64,000 bases of DNA from Mageeibacillus sp. UBA3781 (GCA_002368805.1 DFFH01000139.1:1-64000); one strand, 5' to 3'. Positions 17,304 to 27,616 are shown, counted from the stretch's first letter. Notes: generated from the letters alone by a model not told the origin. Made by a program: numbers and translations.

Positions 17304-18548
17304 ATGTTTGAGCATATCAAAGCGGAAGATCCTGAGGTATTTCAGGCGATAACACAGGAAATTGAGCGTCAGCGCAATAAGATCGAGCTGATCGCATCTG
17401 AGAACTTCGTAACAGAGGCTGTTCTTGAGGCAGCTGGTTCTCCTTTAACGAATAAGTACGCTGAGGGATACCCGGGAAAGAGATATTACGGCGGTTGTGA
17501 ATATGTTGATATCGTTGAGTCCCTGGCTATCGAAAGAGCAAAGAAACTCTTCGGTGCAGAGCATGTAAATGTTCAGCCGCACTCCGGTGCTCAGGCAAAC
17601 ACAGCGGTTTACTTCGCGATCCTTGAGCCGGGCGATAAGATCCTCGGTATGGATCTTTCCCACGGTGGTCACCTGACACACGGTATGAAGCTCAATGTTT
17701 CCGGCCGTACATATCATTCTGAGTTCTATCAGGTAGATCCGGAGACACAGACACTGAACTATGACAAGATCCTCGAGATCGCTAAAGAAGTGAAGCCGAA
17801 GGTCATCGTTGCCGGTGCTTCCGCTTATCCGAGAATCATCGACTTTAAGAAGTTCCGTGAGATCGCCGATGCTGTAGGAGCTTACCTCTTCGTAGATATG
17901 GCTCATATCGCAGGTCTTGTAGCTGCAGGACTTCACCCGAACCCGGTTCCATATGCTGATTTCGTTACCACAACGACACATAAGACTCTCCGCGGTCCTC
18001 GTGGCGGTATCATCATGTGCAAGGAAGAATATGCGAAGAAGATCGACTCCGCAGTATTCCCGGGCCAGCAGGGCGGACCTCTGATGCACATCATCGCAGC
18101 TAAGGCTGTTGCTTTCAAGGAAGCTCTTTCTGATGAGTTCCGTGCTTATCAGGGACATATCATCAAGAACGCTGCGGCTCTCGCTGACGGCCTGATGAAG
18201 AGAGGCGTTCACCTCGTTTCCGGCGGTACAGAGAACCACCTGATGCTGATCGACCTCCGTGGTACAGGCGTTACAGGTAAGGAACTCCAGCTCCGTCTGG
18301 ATGATGTAAACATCACAGCAAATAAGAACACCATTCCTTTCGATCCGGAAAAGCCGTTCGTAACATCCGGTGTACGTGTCGGTACAGCTGCTGTTTCCGC
18401 TCGCGGAATGAAAGAAGAAGATATGGATGTTATCGCTGACTGCATTGCGAAGGCTATCTTCTCCTTCGAGAAATCCAAGGAAGACATCAAGGCTGCTGTT
18501 GCAGGCCTGACATCTAAGTATCCGCTTTATCCGGATATGAAGTACTAA
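17304..18548 (+). CDS. glyA: Serine hydroxymethyltransferase
   Basis: PLP enzyme interconverting serine and glycine with tetrahydrofolate, the main one-carbon source. The 414 residues include [37 protein letters not shown] and the PLP lysine Lys227 in [14 protein letters not shown]. The C-terminal [13 protein letters not shown] matches the family's usual TPAVTTRG region in position, with VGTAAVS in place of IGTPAVT. GGAGG precedes the ATG by 7 bases. Codon use is strongly biased to ATC/GGT/CGT, as expected for a highly expressed gene. Confidence 0.97.
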   Translation: MFEHIKAEDPEVFQAITQEIERQRNKIELIASENFVTEAVLEAAGSPLTNKYAEGYPGKRYYGGCEYVDIVESLAIERAKKLFGAEHVNVQPHSGAQANTAVYFAILEPGDKILGMDLSHGGHLTHGMKLNVSGRTYHSEFYQVDPETQTLNYDKILEIAKEVKPKVIVAGASAYPRIIDFKKFREIADAVGAYLFVDMAHIAGLVAAGLHPNPVPYADFVTTTTHKTLRGPRGGIIMCKEEYAKKIDSAVFPGQQGGPLMHIIAAKAVAFKEALSDEFRAYQGHIIKNAAALADGLMKRGVHLVSGGTENHLMLIDLRGTGVTGKELQLRLDDVNITANKNTIPFDPEKPFVTSGVRVGTAAVSARGMKEEDMDVIADCIAKAIFSFEKSKEDIKAAVAGLTSKYPLYPDMKY

Positions 18549-18552
18549 TATT

Positions 18553-18584
18553 CTTTCCGAAGACGCGGGAAACCGCGCGGAAAG
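18553..18584 (+). other. GNRA-capped hairpin between glyA and rarA
   Basis: CTTTCCG (18553-18559) pairs with CGGAAAG (18578-18584). A 4-base AAGA bulge separates this from an inner CGCGG/CCGCG stem capped by GAAA (18564-18577). No T-run follows, so it is not a simple terminator. It may be an mRNA processing or stability element between the genes. Confidence 0.55.
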
Positions 18585-18603
18585 ACAATGAGGAACGAAA
18601 AAC

Positions 18604-19965
18604 ATGGGCGCCAATGAGGAATACAAAAAGAGAGAACCTTTAGCATTCCGCATGGCGCCTCGTTCTTTGTCTGAATATATCGGCCAGGAACATATCCTCG
18701 GCGAAGGTAAAATGCTAAGAAGGATGATCGAGGCAGACCGTCTGTCCTCCATCATCCTTTTTGGGCCTCCGGGCACCGGAAAAACAGCCCTGGCCCGTCT
18801 CATCGCACACACGACATCCGCGAAATTCGAGCGTATCAATGCGGTCACAGCAGGCGTTTCTGATATCAAGCGTATCGTGGAAGATGCGAAGAATCCCATC
18901 CTGACACCAAATGGCAGGGTAGTGCTTTTCGTAGATGAGATCCATCGCTTTAATAAAATGCAGCAGGATGCGCTTCTTCCGCACGTGGAAGACGGAACAG
19001 TCATCCTGATCGGTGCGACCACGGAGAACCCTTTCTTTGAGGTCAATAAAGCCCTGATCTCAAGATCTACTGTATTGTCGCTAAAACCACTTACAGATGA
19101 GAACATCATCGCGATTCTAAAGCAGGCATTACATGATAAGGAGCGCGGTCTCGGAAATGAACCCATCGAGATCTCTGACCGCACTCTGGCGTATATTGCC
19201 GACCTTTGTAACGGCGATGCACGTATTGCTCTCAGATCCCTGGAACTGGCTTATATCACGACGCCTCCGGATGGAAAGGGGACGATTAAGATCGATGAAG
19301 AGATCATGCAGGACTGTATGCAGAAGAGATCTCTTGCATTTGATACGGACGGGGAGAGCCATTATGACAATATCTCCGCGATGATCAAGTCCATGCGCGG
19401 AAGTGATCCGGACGCGGCGATCTTCTATCTTGCCCGCGCGCTGCATTCCGGCGAGGATATCGAATTTCTCGCAAGACGTATCCTGATCTGTTCTTCCGAG
19501 GATGTCGGCATGGCAAATCCAAATGCGATCCTTGTTGCAATGGCAGCTTATCAAGGCGTAATGGCGGTCGGTATGCCGGAAGCCCGGATACTGCTTGCGG
19601 AAGCGGCTGTCACGGTAGCTACCAGCCCGAAATCGAATAGTTCTTATCTGGCGATCGATAAAGCACTCTCTGATGTGGCAAATAAACGTACAGGCGAAGT
19701 CCCCATGCATCTTCGTAATGCACCCGCGAAAGGGATGCTGGATATGGGATATTCCGTCGGATATAAGTATGCCCATGATTTCCCGGAACACTATGTCGAT
19801 ATGCAGTTCCTGCCGGACGAGATGGTCGGAACAAAGTATTACGAACCCGGTAATCTCGGTTATGAAGTGCAGATCCGCAAATGGATGGACCACCTGAAAA
19901 TCGGTACGCCTCTAAGGAAAACAGAGAATCCATCCGATTCTTCATCTGATAAGAGTAACAAATAA
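18604..19965 (+). CDS. rarA: Replication-associated recombination protein A (RarA/MgsA)
   Basis: Clamp-loader-like AAA+ ATPase acting at stalled replication forks. The 453 residues begin with PLAFRMAPRSLSEYIGQEH, then Walker A GPPGTGKTA (54-62), Walker B LFVDEIHRFNKMQQD and sensor-1 IGATTENPFFEV. The C-terminal tetramerisation domain shows VAMAAYQGVMAVGMPEARI and the conserved SNSSYLAIDKALSDV. The MGANEEYKKREPLAFRM start is short, as in other Firmicutes. It follows glyA by 55 bases with a hairpin between. Confidence 0.95.
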   Translation: MGANEEYKKREPLAFRMAPRSLSEYIGQEHILGEGKMLRRMIEADRLSSIILFGPPGTGKTALARLIAHTTSAKFERINAVTAGVSDIKRIVEDAKNPILTPNGRVVLFVDEIHRFNKMQQDALLPHVEDGTVILIGATTENPFFEVNKALISRSTVLSLKPLTDENIIAILKQALHDKERGLGNEPIEISDRTLAYIADLCNGDARIALRSLELAYITTPPDGKGTIKIDEEIMQDCMQKRSLAFDTDGESHYDNISAMIKSMRGSDPDAAIFYLARALHSGEDIEFLARRILICSSEDVGMANPNAILVAMAAYQGVMAVGMPEARILLAEAAVTVATSPKSNSSYLAIDKALSDVANKRTGEVPMHLRNAPAKGMLDMGYSVGYKYAHDFPEHYVDMQFLPDEMVGTKYYEPGNLGYEVQIRKWMDHLKIGTPLRKTENPSDSSSDKSNK

Positions 19966-20002
19966 TTCACAAAACATATGCAGATTTCTGTGTAATTGTG
20001 CA

Positions 20003-20032
20003 TTGACACTATTCTGCCCCAAATAATATAAT
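20003..20032 (+). promoter_or_regulatory. Promoter of the marR-ABC operon
   Basis: TTGACA (20003-20008) and TATAAT (20027-20032) are both perfect consensus boxes, 18 bases apart. This is the strongest promoter match in the window. Confidence 0.8.
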
Positions 20033-20045
20033 CTAACCCAGTTAG
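20033..20045. promoter_or_regulatory. Candidate MarR operator
   Basis: CTAAC-CCA-GTTAG is a perfect inverted repeat immediately downstream of the -10, over the likely transcription start. This fits autorepression by the adjacent MarR protein. The palindrome is seen; the binding is inferred. Confidence 0.55.
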
Positions 20046-20063
20046 CAATTTAGGAGTGACAGA

Positions 20064-20519
20064 ATGGCATCGGATAAAGAAGTAATTGCATTATTGCAGG
20101 AATTCAGCAGTATCCATCCCTTGGAATTTCTTCAGAAGATCGACGTGCAGTCAATGGGGATCAGTAATGTTCTTTGTTTTCTCATGTGTGCCGACCATGA
20201 AGTTTCTGCGGGTGAAATCAGTGAATATATGAATGTCAGCACGGCCCGTGTCGCTGTACTTCTGAAAAAGATGTCTGATAAAGGATTGATCGAAAAGCAA
20301 ACCGATCCTTCCGATGCACGTCGTGTCTTAGTTGCTATTACTGATTCCGGAAAAGCACTTTTCCAGGAACAGCAGCGTGAGATCCTTCTTTATTCCGGTG
20401 CTGTTGTGGATCACTTCGGAGTGGATAAGATACAGGAGTTTATCGGTATCTGCCGGCAGATCCGCGATATCATCGATAAAGTGGAGAAGCAGGAACTCGA
20501 AAACAAGAAAAATAAATAA
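20064..20519 (+). CDS. MarR-family transcriptional regulator
   Basis: Winged-helix repressor of 151 residues. The recognition region VSAGEISEYMNVSTARVAVLLKKMSDKGLIE and the wing TDPSDARRVLVAITDSGK are clear. The flanking N- and C-terminal helices would form the dimer interface. It precedes a large ABC exporter by 47 bases and carries a palindrome over its own promoter, so it probably represses both genes until a ligand, perhaps an exported toxic compound, binds. The ligand is unknown. An AAAAGCACT 9-mer lies inside the gene. Confidence 0.9.
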   Translation: MASDKEVIALLQEFSSIHPLEFLQKIDVQSMGISNVLCFLMCADHEVSAGEISEYMNVSTARVAVLLKKMSDKGLIEKQTDPSDARRVLVAITDSGKALFQEQQREILLYSGAVVDHFGVDKIQEFIGICRQIRDIIDKVEKQELENKKNK

Positions 20520-20566
20520 TCTTCAATGCATAATATCAATCTAAAGGAAACGGAGACAGAAGAAAG

Positions 20567-23500
20567 ATGCTAGAACTAAAAGACATTGTGAAGATCTATC
20601 CGGCAGGCGGCAATCCTGTGGAAGCATTAAAAGGTGTTAGCCTCGGCTTCCGTAACAGTGAATTTGTTTCGATCCTTGGCCAGTCCGGATGCGGTAAGAC
20701 GACTATGCTGAACATTATCGGCGGTCTCGACCAGTACACCTCCGGTGATCTGATCATCAACGGAAGATCGACCAAAGACTACAAAGACAGAGACTGGGAC
20801 ACATACCGAAACCATACGATCGGTTTTGTATTTCAGACCTACAACCTGATCCCGCATCAGAATGTTCTCGCGAATGTCGAGATCGCACTTTCTCTTTCCG
20901 GTGTCAGCAAGAAAGAACGCCGTGAACGTGCAACAGAAGCTTTGAAAAAAGTCGGTCTCGGAGATCAGCTGAAAAAGAAGCCGTCCGAGATGTCCGGCGG
21001 TCAGATGCAGCGTGTTGCCATCGCGCGTGCTCTTGTCAATAATCCGGATATTATTCTCGCCGACGAGCCGACAGGTGCTCTTGATACTGAGACCAGTGTT
21101 CAGGTCATGGATATCCTCAAAGAGATCTCCAAAGATAAGCTCGTTATCATGGTTACCCATAACCCGGAACTTGCCGAAAAGTATTCCACACGTATCGTAA
21201 GAATGCTTGACGGTAAGATCACCGGCGATACTGCTCCTTTCACAGAAGAAGAGAAAAAGGAAGCAGAGAAGATCGCAGCTGATGTTGCCGCGATGGATAA
21301 AAAAGCGAAGAAAGAAGCTTCCAAGAATGAGAAGAAACCTTCCATGTCTTTCTTTACTTCTTTCTCCCTCTCCCTTAAGAACCTCTTCACAAAGAAGGGA
21401 AGAACGATCCTTACATCTTTTGCAGGATCGATCGGTATTATCGGTATCGCCCTGATCTACTCGGTATCCCAGGGTACGCATAACTTTATTAATGACGTTC
21501 AGGAAGACACGATCTCCGCATATCCTCTGGAGATCCAGGCACAGACTGTTGATCTCAGTACACTTCTGAATGCTTTTGCCGGTAACGAAGAGCAGAAGAC
21601 TGTCCATGGAAAAGATGCTGTTTATCAGAAGTATAAGATCTATGACATGATGAACTCCCTGATCGCTGTTGAGACACAGGAGAATGACCTTTCTTCCTTC
21701 AAGAAGTATATCGAGGATGAAAGAAGCAAGAGCGACAGCAAGCTGTCCAATGCGCTTTCCGGAGTCCAGTATTCCTACGATCTGAATCTTGCGATCTATA
21801 CGAAGAATATCGAAGGCAAGATCATCCACTCCGATACAAATGACCTTATGTCGGCACTCCTTGGAGAATATACCAAGACGATGTTTAATATCGACATGAG
21901 TGCTATGAATACGCAGAACAGCCAGTCCTCCCAGCTGATGGGAAGCTCCATGACGCTCTGGAGCGAACTCCTTCCGGGCAAGAACGGTGAAGCGACCAAT
22001 CCTGTAACACATAAGCAGTACGATGTCGTATATGGACGCTGGCCGGAAAAATACGACGAGATCGTTCTTTTCCTTGACGAAAATAACGAGCTGAATGACT
22101 ACACACTGTATGCTCTTGGTCTGAAGACAGAAGAAGAGATCACCACCATGATGAAGGCGGCAATGAATAAGAAACCTCTCGAGTTTACTGACAAGCACTG
22201 GTCTTATGAAGAGATCTGCAATCTGGAATTCCGTTCCGTTCTGCCTTCCAACTGCTGGAACTATGATCCAACCACTGGTCTTTATATCGATATGAGACAG
22301 TCTGATCAGGGCCTAAAGTACCTATACGACAATGGCATGACACTTAAGGTCGTCGGTATTGTCCGTCCGAATGAAGATGCTGTATCCACAAGTCATCACG
22401 GTACGATCGGTTATACCCACATGCTTACCGAATACATCATCAAAGAAAGCCAGAATTCGGAAGCAATCGCAGCTCAGCTCAAAAACCAGAAGATCGATGT
22501 AACATCCGGTCTTCCGTTCAAAGAAGAAAATGCAGCTGTTTCCGAGACTGAAAAGGCGGAATACTTCAGAAAGTATGTATCCGAGCTCGATGATCAGGGC
22601 AAAGCGGATATGTATATCAAAGTTATGAGCGTTCCTACCGAGAAGCAGATTCAGGACTATGTGGATCTTGCACTCTCCCAGCTCGACCGTCCGACAATGG
22701 AAGCCATGATGCTGAAGCAGATGACTGAGGAAATGGGCATGGATGAGGCAACCGTTAAGGGTTACATGGCGCAGATGTCTGATGACGATATGAAGCAGGC
22801 TTTTGCAAAGGGCATCCGTGAGAAGTTCTTAAGCGAATATGCTGCTCAGATCGAGAAAGACCTGAAGACCAAGACACCTGCTGAACTTGCCGCAGCACTT
22901 GACCAGAATATGGGCAACTTCGATGATGCTGCCTGCGCTGTTTTCTATGACAGCATCCTTGAGTTCTCGGCTTTCACTTATGACTATAACCTCATCCGCC
23001 TTGGATGTCTGGATCTGGACACTCCGTCTTCGATCCGCCTCTATGCGAACTCTTTCGAGAACAAAGATACGATCGTTGACTGCATCGACGAATACAACCA
23101 GAATGTTCCGGAACTTCAGAAACTGAAGTACACCGACTACATCGGCATCCTGATGTCTTCCGTAACCACGATCATCGATGCGATCACCTACGTTCTTATC
23201 GCTTTCGTAGCAGTATCCCTCGTTGTTTCCTCGATCATGATCGGTGTCATCACCCTCATCTCTGTTCAGGAAAGAACGAAAGAGATCGGTATCCTCCGTT
23301 CTCTGGGTGCTTCGAAGAAGAATGTATCCCGTATGTTTAACGCAGAGACGATCATCATCGGCTTCACGTCCGGTCTTCTGGGTGTACTGATCACGTACCT
23401 GTTACTGATCCCGATCAATATCATCGTGCACTCCCTGACCGGTCTTAACAACCTCACCGGTGTACTGCCGATCCCGACCGCTCTGATCCTGATCCTGATC

Positions 23501-23587
23501 AGTATGCTCCTTACCCTGATCGCAGGTATCATCCCGTCCCGCTCCGCAGCGAAGAAGGATCCGGTTGTTGCTCTCCGCACAGAGTAA
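20567..23587 (+). CDS. MacB-type ABC exporter, fused ATPase and FtsX-like permease
   Basis: One 1006-residue polypeptide joining an ATPase and permease. The ATPase has Walker [10 protein letters not shown] (38-46), the signature [15 protein letters not shown] (about 142-156), Walker [10 protein letters not shown] (about 162-170) and the H-loop VTHNPEL. A charged Lys/Glu linker leads to TM1 (about 282-302). A very large, mostly polar extracellular domain of roughly 550 residues follows, then three C-terminal FtsX-type helices with [17 protein letters not shown] between the first two. The fold resembles the LolCDE/MacB and BceB type VII exporters. Substrate is unknown; the MarR neighbour suggests an inducible export or defence role. 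Confidence 0.88.
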   Translation: MLELKDIVKIYPAGGNPVEALKGVSLGFRNSEFVSILGQSGCGKTTMLNIIGGLDQYTSGDLIINGRSTKDYKDRDWDTYRNHTIGFVFQTYNLIPHQNVLANVEIALSLSGVSKKERRERATEALKKVGLGDQLKKKPSEMSGGQMQRVAIARALVNNPDIILADEPTGALDTETSVQVMDILKEISKDKLVIMVTHNPELAEKYSTRIVRMLDGKITGDTAPFTEEEKKEAEKIAADVAAMDKKAKKEASKNEKKPSMSFFTSFSLSLKNLFTKKGRTILTSFAGSIGIIGIALIYSVSQGTHNFINDVQEDTISAYPLEIQAQTVDLSTLLNAFAGNEEQKTVHGKDAVYQKYKIYDMMNSLIAVETQENDLSSFKKYIEDERSKSDSKLSNALSGVQYSYDLNLAIYTKNIEGKIIHSDTNDLMSALLGEYTKTMFNIDMSAMNTQNSQSSQLMGSSMTLWSELLPGKNGEATNPVTHKQYDVVYGRWPEKYDEIVLFLDENNELNDYTLYALGLKTEEEITTMMKAAMNKKPLEFTDKHWSYEEICNLEFRSVLPSNCWNYDPTTGLYIDMRQSDQGLKYLYDNGMTLKVVGIVRPNEDAVSTSHHGTIGYTHMLTEYIIKESQNSEAIAAQLKNQKIDVTSGLPFKEENAAVSETEKAEYFRKYVSELDDQGKADMYIKVMSVPTEKQIQDYVDLALSQLDRPTMEAMMLKQMTEEMGMDEATVKGYMAQMSDDDMKQAFAKGIREKFLSEYAAQIEKDLKTKTPAELAAALDQNMGNFDDAACAVFYDSILEFSAFTYDYNLIRLGCLDLDTPSSIRLYANSFENKDTIVDCIDEYNQNVPELQKLKYTDYIGILMSSVTTIIDAITYVLIAFVAVSLVVSSIMIGVITLISVQERTKEIGILRSLGASKKNVSRMFNAETIIIGFTSGLLGVLITYLLLIPINIIVHSLTGLNNLTGVLPIPTALILILISMLLTLIAGIIPSRSAAKKDPVVALRTE

Positions 23588-23610
23588 TAGTCAGTATAAG
23601 AAACTTATCA

Positions 23611-23646
23611 GAAAAAGCTCTCCGATTCGTACGGGGAGCTTTTTTC
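23611..23646 (+). terminator. Terminator of the marR-ABC operon
   Basis: AAAAAGCTCTCCG pairs with CGGGGAGCTTTTT (one G-T wobble) around a 7-base loop, and a T-run follows. Confidence 0.9.
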
Positions 23647-23664
23647 TTAACCTTCTAATTAAGG

Positions 23665-23670
23665 TATAAT
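23665..23670 (+). promoter_or_regulatory. -10 box of the second cysteine desulfurase gene
   Basis: A perfect TATAAT lies 36 bases before the ATG. The -35 region (around 23642-23647) is only T-rich. Confidence 0.45.
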
Positions 23671-23705
23671 AGACACTGCTGAGTATAGATGAAAGAGGGT
23701 AGAAG

Positions 23706-24836
23706 ATGTCTAGAGTTTATCTGGATAATGCAGCAACAACGAAGATCCGGCCGGAAGCACTTGCTGCTATGAATGCCGCGTATAACGAGTATGCAAATCC
23801 ATCTTCTGTCCACCATGAAGGACAGTCTGCCCGAAAAGCACTCGAAAACGCCCGTGAGAGCATTGCTTCTGTTTTGCACTGTGATCCTTCGGAAGTGTAC
23901 TTTACGTCGGGTGGTACGGAAGCCGATAACTGGGCGGTCTCTTTTTCCGGAGATGTGGGAGAAGGGAAGAGGCATATCATTACATCTTCCATCGAGCATC
24001 CGGCAGTTCTTTCTGCATGTAAGCGTAAAGAATCGGAAGGATTCCGTGTCACATATCTTCCGGTGGACAGATATGGATCCGTTTCCGCCGATGACCTGGA
24101 AAGAGCGATCTCAGATGATACGGCTCTCGTTTCTGTGATGATGGTAAATAATGAGATCGGAACCATCGAACCGATCATTAAACTAAGTGAGATCGCGCAT
24201 GCCCATGGAGCCGTCTTTCACACGGATGCGGTGCAGGCGGTCGGATCACTTCCGGTGGATTTTTCCGATCTTCATGTCGATCTTTTATCCTTTTCCTCGC
24301 ATAAATTCTATGGACCTTATGGCGCTGGAGGCCTTCTTGTCCGAAAAGGCCTGAAGATTCCTTCTTTTCTCGTCGGAGGATCACAGGAATATGGGCATCG
24401 TGCGGGAACCGAGAACCTTCCGGGGATTATCGGAATGGCCGAAGCGCTTAGGCTTGATGCTTCCGAAATGGATGAACACATCGGCCAATTGCTGTCGTTA
24501 AAGAACCTTCTAATCGGGCTTCTAAGAGAATCCTGCCCGCAAGTTGTTTTCCACGGAGATGCGGATATCTCGCATCCCGGTATCCTGAATCTGTATGTTC
24601 CGGGAATGGATGGTGAGAAGATGCTTCTGCTTCTTGATTACGAAGGATTTGCCATATCCGGCGGAGCTGCCTGTTCTTCCAAAGATCATGTTGTATCTCA
24701 TGTTCTTTCCGCGATCGGTTCTTCGAAAGAAGAGGCGGGGAATTCCCTTCGTATCAGTATCGGAAAATATAATGATGAGAGTGACATCCGGGCCTTCGTG
24801 TCGGCTTTTTCCACTCTTCTTAAGAAGAATTCATAA
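23706..24836 (+). CDS. Cysteine desulfurase (IscS/NifS family), second copy
   Basis: PLP-dependent cysteine desulfurase of 376 residues. It shows YLDNAATTKIRPEA at the N-terminus, HTDAVQAVGSLPVDF, the PLP lysine Lys200 in FSSHKFYGPYG, HRAGTENLPG, and catalytic Cys323 in SGGAACSSKD. Unlike the copy at 12484 it keeps the canonical HTDAVQ motif. No iscU or mnmA lies beside it, so whether it serves Fe-S assembly or tRNA thiolation cannot be decided here. The downstream neighbour, 17 bases away, is a GH32 gene with no obvious functional link. Confidence 0.92.
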   Translation: MSRVYLDNAATTKIRPEALAAMNAAYNEYANPSSVHHEGQSARKALENARESIASVLHCDPSEVYFTSGGTEADNWAVSFSGDVGEGKRHIITSSIEHPAVLSACKRKESEGFRVTYLPVDRYGSVSADDLERAISDDTALVSVMMVNNEIGTIEPIIKLSEIAHAHGAVFHTDAVQAVGSLPVDFSDLHVDLLSFSSHKFYGPYGAGGLLVRKGLKIPSFLVGGSQEYGHRAGTENLPGIIGMAEALRLDASEMDEHIGQLLSLKNLLIGLLRESCPQVVFHGDADISHPGILNLYVPGMDGEKMLLLLDYEGFAISGGAACSSKDHVVSHVLSAIGSSKEEAGNSLRISIGKYNDESDIRAFVSAFSTLLKKNS

Positions 24837-24853
24837 GAAAGAGGGAAGAAGAA

Positions 24854-25990
24854 ATGAGCAATCAGAAATTACGTCCGCAGATACATTTTACGCCGCAAAA
24901 AGGCTGGATGAACGATCCAAACGGTCTCGTATTCTATCAGGGAAAGTATCATCTTTTCTATCAGCATGATCCGGATTCTCTTGTCTGGGATACGATGCAC
25001 TGGGGACATGCCGTATCTTCCGACCTGATGTACTGGGAGCATCTTCCGATCGCACTTTATCCTGACGAACTGGGCGTTATTTATTCCGGAAGCTGCATCG
25101 TCGATACGGAAAACGTAACAGGCTTCGGATCTTCCGGTAATCCCGCGCTTGTCGCATATTACACTTCCCATGATATGGAGGCATCCAGGGAGTGCCAGTG
25201 TATGGCATGGAGTACCGACGGAATTTCTTTCCATAAATATGAAGGAAATCCGATCTTGCCGGGAAAAGCACACACACCTTCAAGAGATCCGCAGGTCTTT
25301 CGGAATGCTGTTTCCGGTGGTTATTCCATGGTGCTTACAAGAGAAAGCTGTGTTGAGTTTTATCATTCGGAGAATCTGATCCGATGGGAGAAGACCGGCG
25401 AGTTCCGTCTTCCTGAGTATGCGCTTTCCGGCATGATCGAGTGTCCGTGTATTTTCAAAGCCGATGTTCAAGGAGGTCATCCCGATTTTGATCCGCCGTA
25501 TGTTCTTATGCTGAGCATGGATATCCCGGAATCCGAGTTTTCCAAGATTCCTTCTGAATGTCCTGCCCATGCCCGTTTGATGCAGTACTTCGTCGGATCT
25601 TTTGACGGGAACACATTTCATGTTTTCCCTGATCAAGATGAAGTCCTTCTGGTGGACTATGGTCCCGATTTTTATGCCGGATCAGTCTTTTCCGATGTAA
25701 AAGACACGATCCTGATGGCATGGCTGGGTGACTTTTCTTCAGGGTCCAGGAATACACCGACGGAGACCGAAGGCTTCCGTGGGATCCAGTGTTTCCCGCG
25801 AAAACTGACACTGGTTCATACCGGGGACGGGTACCGTCTGCATCACGAGTTTTACTTTCCGGGAAGCAAGGTTTTTCCGGAAGGTGTGATATTTCGAACT
25901 GAAGATAAAGACGTTATACTCAAGGACAATTGCGTCATAGAGAGCATCCGCCGTGACGGCTTGATCGCAAAAACATCTTTTGCTCAATAA
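24854..25990 (+). CDS. GH32 beta-fructosidase-like protein, short form
   Basis: Glycoside hydrolase family 32, which cleaves sucrose, sucrose-6-phosphate or fructans. All three catalytic acids are present: nucleophile Asp21 in WMNDPNG, transition-state Asp145 in SRDPQVF and acid/base Glu196 in MIECPCIF. No signal peptide is seen, so it is probably cytoplasmic. At 378 residues it is about 100 shorter than typical GH32 enzymes; the five-bladed propeller seems complete, but most of the C-terminal beta-sandwich is missing. No PTS or sugar transporter gene is adjacent. It may act on a small fructoside. Confidence 0.85.
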   Translation: MSNQKLRPQIHFTPQKGWMNDPNGLVFYQGKYHLFYQHDPDSLVWDTMHWGHAVSSDLMYWEHLPIALYPDELGVIYSGSCIVDTENVTGFGSSGNPALVAYYTSHDMEASRECQCMAWSTDGISFHKYEGNPILPGKAHTPSRDPQVFRNAVSGGYSMVLTRESCVEFYHSENLIRWEKTGEFRLPEYALSGMIECPCIFKADVQGGHPDFDPPYVLMLSMDIPESEFSKIPSECPAHARLMQYFVGSFDGNTFHVFPDQDEVLLVDYGPDFYAGSVFSDVKDTILMAWLGDFSSGSRNTPTETEGFRGIQCFPRKLTLVHTGDGYRLHHEFYFPGSKVFPEGVIFRTEDKDVILKDNCVIESIRRDGLIAKTSFAQ

Positions 25991-26011
25991 GAAATAACGA
26001 GGTCAACTGAT

Positions 26012-26908
26012 ATGCAGAAAAAAGCCTTAGGAAGCAAATTTTTCATCCTGCTTGCAGGCATCCTGTGGGGATGTATGGGCCTTTTTGTACGGCCGCTGAA
26101 TGACCGCGGGCTCTCCTCATGGGATATCGTTTTTCTTCGGGCAATATTGACGACGATCTTCATGGGGGGATTCATTTTCATAAAAGGCAGAAACCAATTC
26201 AAGATCAAATTGAAGGATATCTGGTGTTTCCTCGGGACTGGGCTTCTAAGCATCGTTTTCTTTAATCTCTGCTATTTTAAGGAGATCACGATCACGTCGC
26301 TCTCTGTAGCAGCGATCCTCCTTTATACGGCGCCTGCTTTCGTCATGGTTATCTCCGCTTTCTGCTTTAAGGAAAAACTAACGAAGATCAAGCTGGCAGC
26401 ACTATTTATTTCTTTTATCGGCCTTGCATTTGTTACTGGAGTTATCGGAGGATCGGAGACGATTACGGCAAAAGCACTGTTCATCGGTCTTGGCGCGGGA
26501 CTCGGGTATGCGCTGTATTCGATCTTCAGCAGATATGCGCTTGAAAGAGGCTATTCATCTACGACGATCAGTTTTTATACGTTTCTGTTTGCAAGCATGG
26601 GGACAGTGCTTTTCGCAAACCCGGCAAAGGTCTGGGATGTCTCTACCGGATCTTTAAAACTGATCATACTGTCTGTGGCCTTCGTGCTTGTATCCACTGT
26701 CATTCCGTATCTTGTTTATACGCAGGGATTGAAAAAAGTAGAGAACGGGCAGGCTTCGATCATTGCCTCTGTCGAACCTGTCATAGCAACGTTAAACGGC
26801 ATAATCTGGTTCCATGAGAAAATGAGCTGGAGTATCGCGGTCGGAGTGATCCTTGTTCTTTCCGGAATCGTGCTTACTAATCTTCACCCAAAGAATGATC
26901 AATCATAA
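26012..26908 (+). CDS. EamA/DMT-family membrane transporter
   Basis: Drug/metabolite transporter superfamily member of 298 residues with about ten hydrophobic helices arranged as two EamA repeats. The first begins FFILLAGILWGCMGLFVRPL, the second around AKALFIGLGAGLGYALYSIF. Conserved EamA features include LLYTAPAFVMVISAF and EPVIATLNGIIWFHEKMSW. It starts 21 bases after the GH32 stop. The exported or imported solute cannot be told from the sequence. Confidence 0.88.
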   Translation: MQKKALGSKFFILLAGILWGCMGLFVRPLNDRGLSSWDIVFLRAILTTIFMGGFIFIKGRNQFKIKLKDIWCFLGTGLLSIVFFNLCYFKEITITSLSVAAILLYTAPAFVMVISAFCFKEKLTKIKLAALFISFIGLAFVTGVIGGSETITAKALFIGLGAGLGYALYSIFSRYALERGYSSTTISFYTFLFASMGTVLFANPAKVWDVSTGSLKLIILSVAFVLVSTVIPYLVYTQGLKKVENGQASIIASVEPVIATLNGIIWFHEKMSWSIAVGVILVLSGIVLTNLHPKNDQS

Positions 26909-26971
26909 TAGGATGCAACATATTCTTTCTGTTTCTCGTCATATAGTAAACGGGAACAGGAGAGTAGTTGA

Positions 26972-27577
26972 ATGAATATTCGGAAAATGAGTGCTTTTAT
27001 AGCATCTGTCATCATGGCATCATCCTTTTGCGGGTGTAAAAAGAAAGTTAAATCCACAGGAAGAATGCAGTTGTCGCAAGCTTTATCAGCAGAGAAGGCT
27101 TCTGAAGAAACAGACGATGCAACAATTGACGGTGAACAGCCTCTTACTGATCCGGATCGGATTCTCTTCACATATGAATACAGAAATAATGCCTGGGGAT
27201 ATCAGTACTCGGTGTATGTCATCTTAGGCGATGGCCGATGCTACTATCATTCGTTAAAAGCAGGTGATTTCACGGTTCCGGAGTTTAGTAAAGAAGATAT
27301 AGATTCCGTTATCGATCTGTCATCTGATATGATTTCATTCTACTATGATCAGGATTTTATCAACGAACTCTATAAAAGGGCCTGTGATTTTGACCCTAAT
27401 GCTCCTAAAACCGAGATCAATCACGCATATGATGCCGGGCAGTCAGCTTTATACTACTGGGATGAGAATATGAATAAGGTGATGCTGCTTAATGATGGTG
27501 ACACGAAAACTACTTTCGATGATCCGAATTACGATATGATATATAATCTTTGGTCAAACCGCTACGCACATATGTAA
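26972..27577 (+). CDS. Hypothetical lipoprotein
   Basis: Not recognised. The 201-residue product has a signal peptide with a lipobox-like ending SSFCGC and a Lys-rich start of the mature protein. The rest is polar, with aromatic-rich stretches (YRNNAWGYQYSVYV, SFYYDQDF, YDMIYNLWSNRY) and no transmembrane helix. CAGGAGA lies 11 bases before the ATG. Two AGTGCTTTT 9-mers lie nearby, one at its third codon (26990) and one in the upstream gene. It is expected to be anchored outside the membrane. Confidence 0.65.
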   Translation: MNIRKMSAFIASVIMASSFCGCKKKVKSTGRMQLSQALSAEKASEETDDATIDGEQPLTDPDRILFTYEYRNNAWGYQYSVYVILGDGRCYYHSLKAGDFTVPEFSKEDIDSVIDLSSDMISFYYDQDFINELYKRACDFDPNAPKTEINHAYDAGQSALYYWDENMNKVMLLNDGDTKTTFDDPNYDMIYNLWSNRYAHM

Positions 27578-27588
27578 GCTTTGTTTTG

Positions 27589-27616
27589 TTGCGCAAATAC
27601 ATAGTTGTAGTATAAT
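27589..27616 (+). promoter_or_regulatory. Promoter of DUF3267 copy 2
   Basis: TTGCGC (27589-27594) and a perfect TATAAT (27611-27616) with 16-base spacing, 35 bases before the ATG. Confidence 0.55.

Noticed and set aside
17445..19184. 579-codon open frame on the - strand opposite glyA and rarA
   Set aside because: It crosses two well-supported genes, has no ribosome site or recognisable domain, and results from the strong codon bias of the + strand genes. The same applies to the 523-codon frame opposite the ABC exporter (20627-22198) and the 334-codon frame opposite the aminotransferase (9747-10751).
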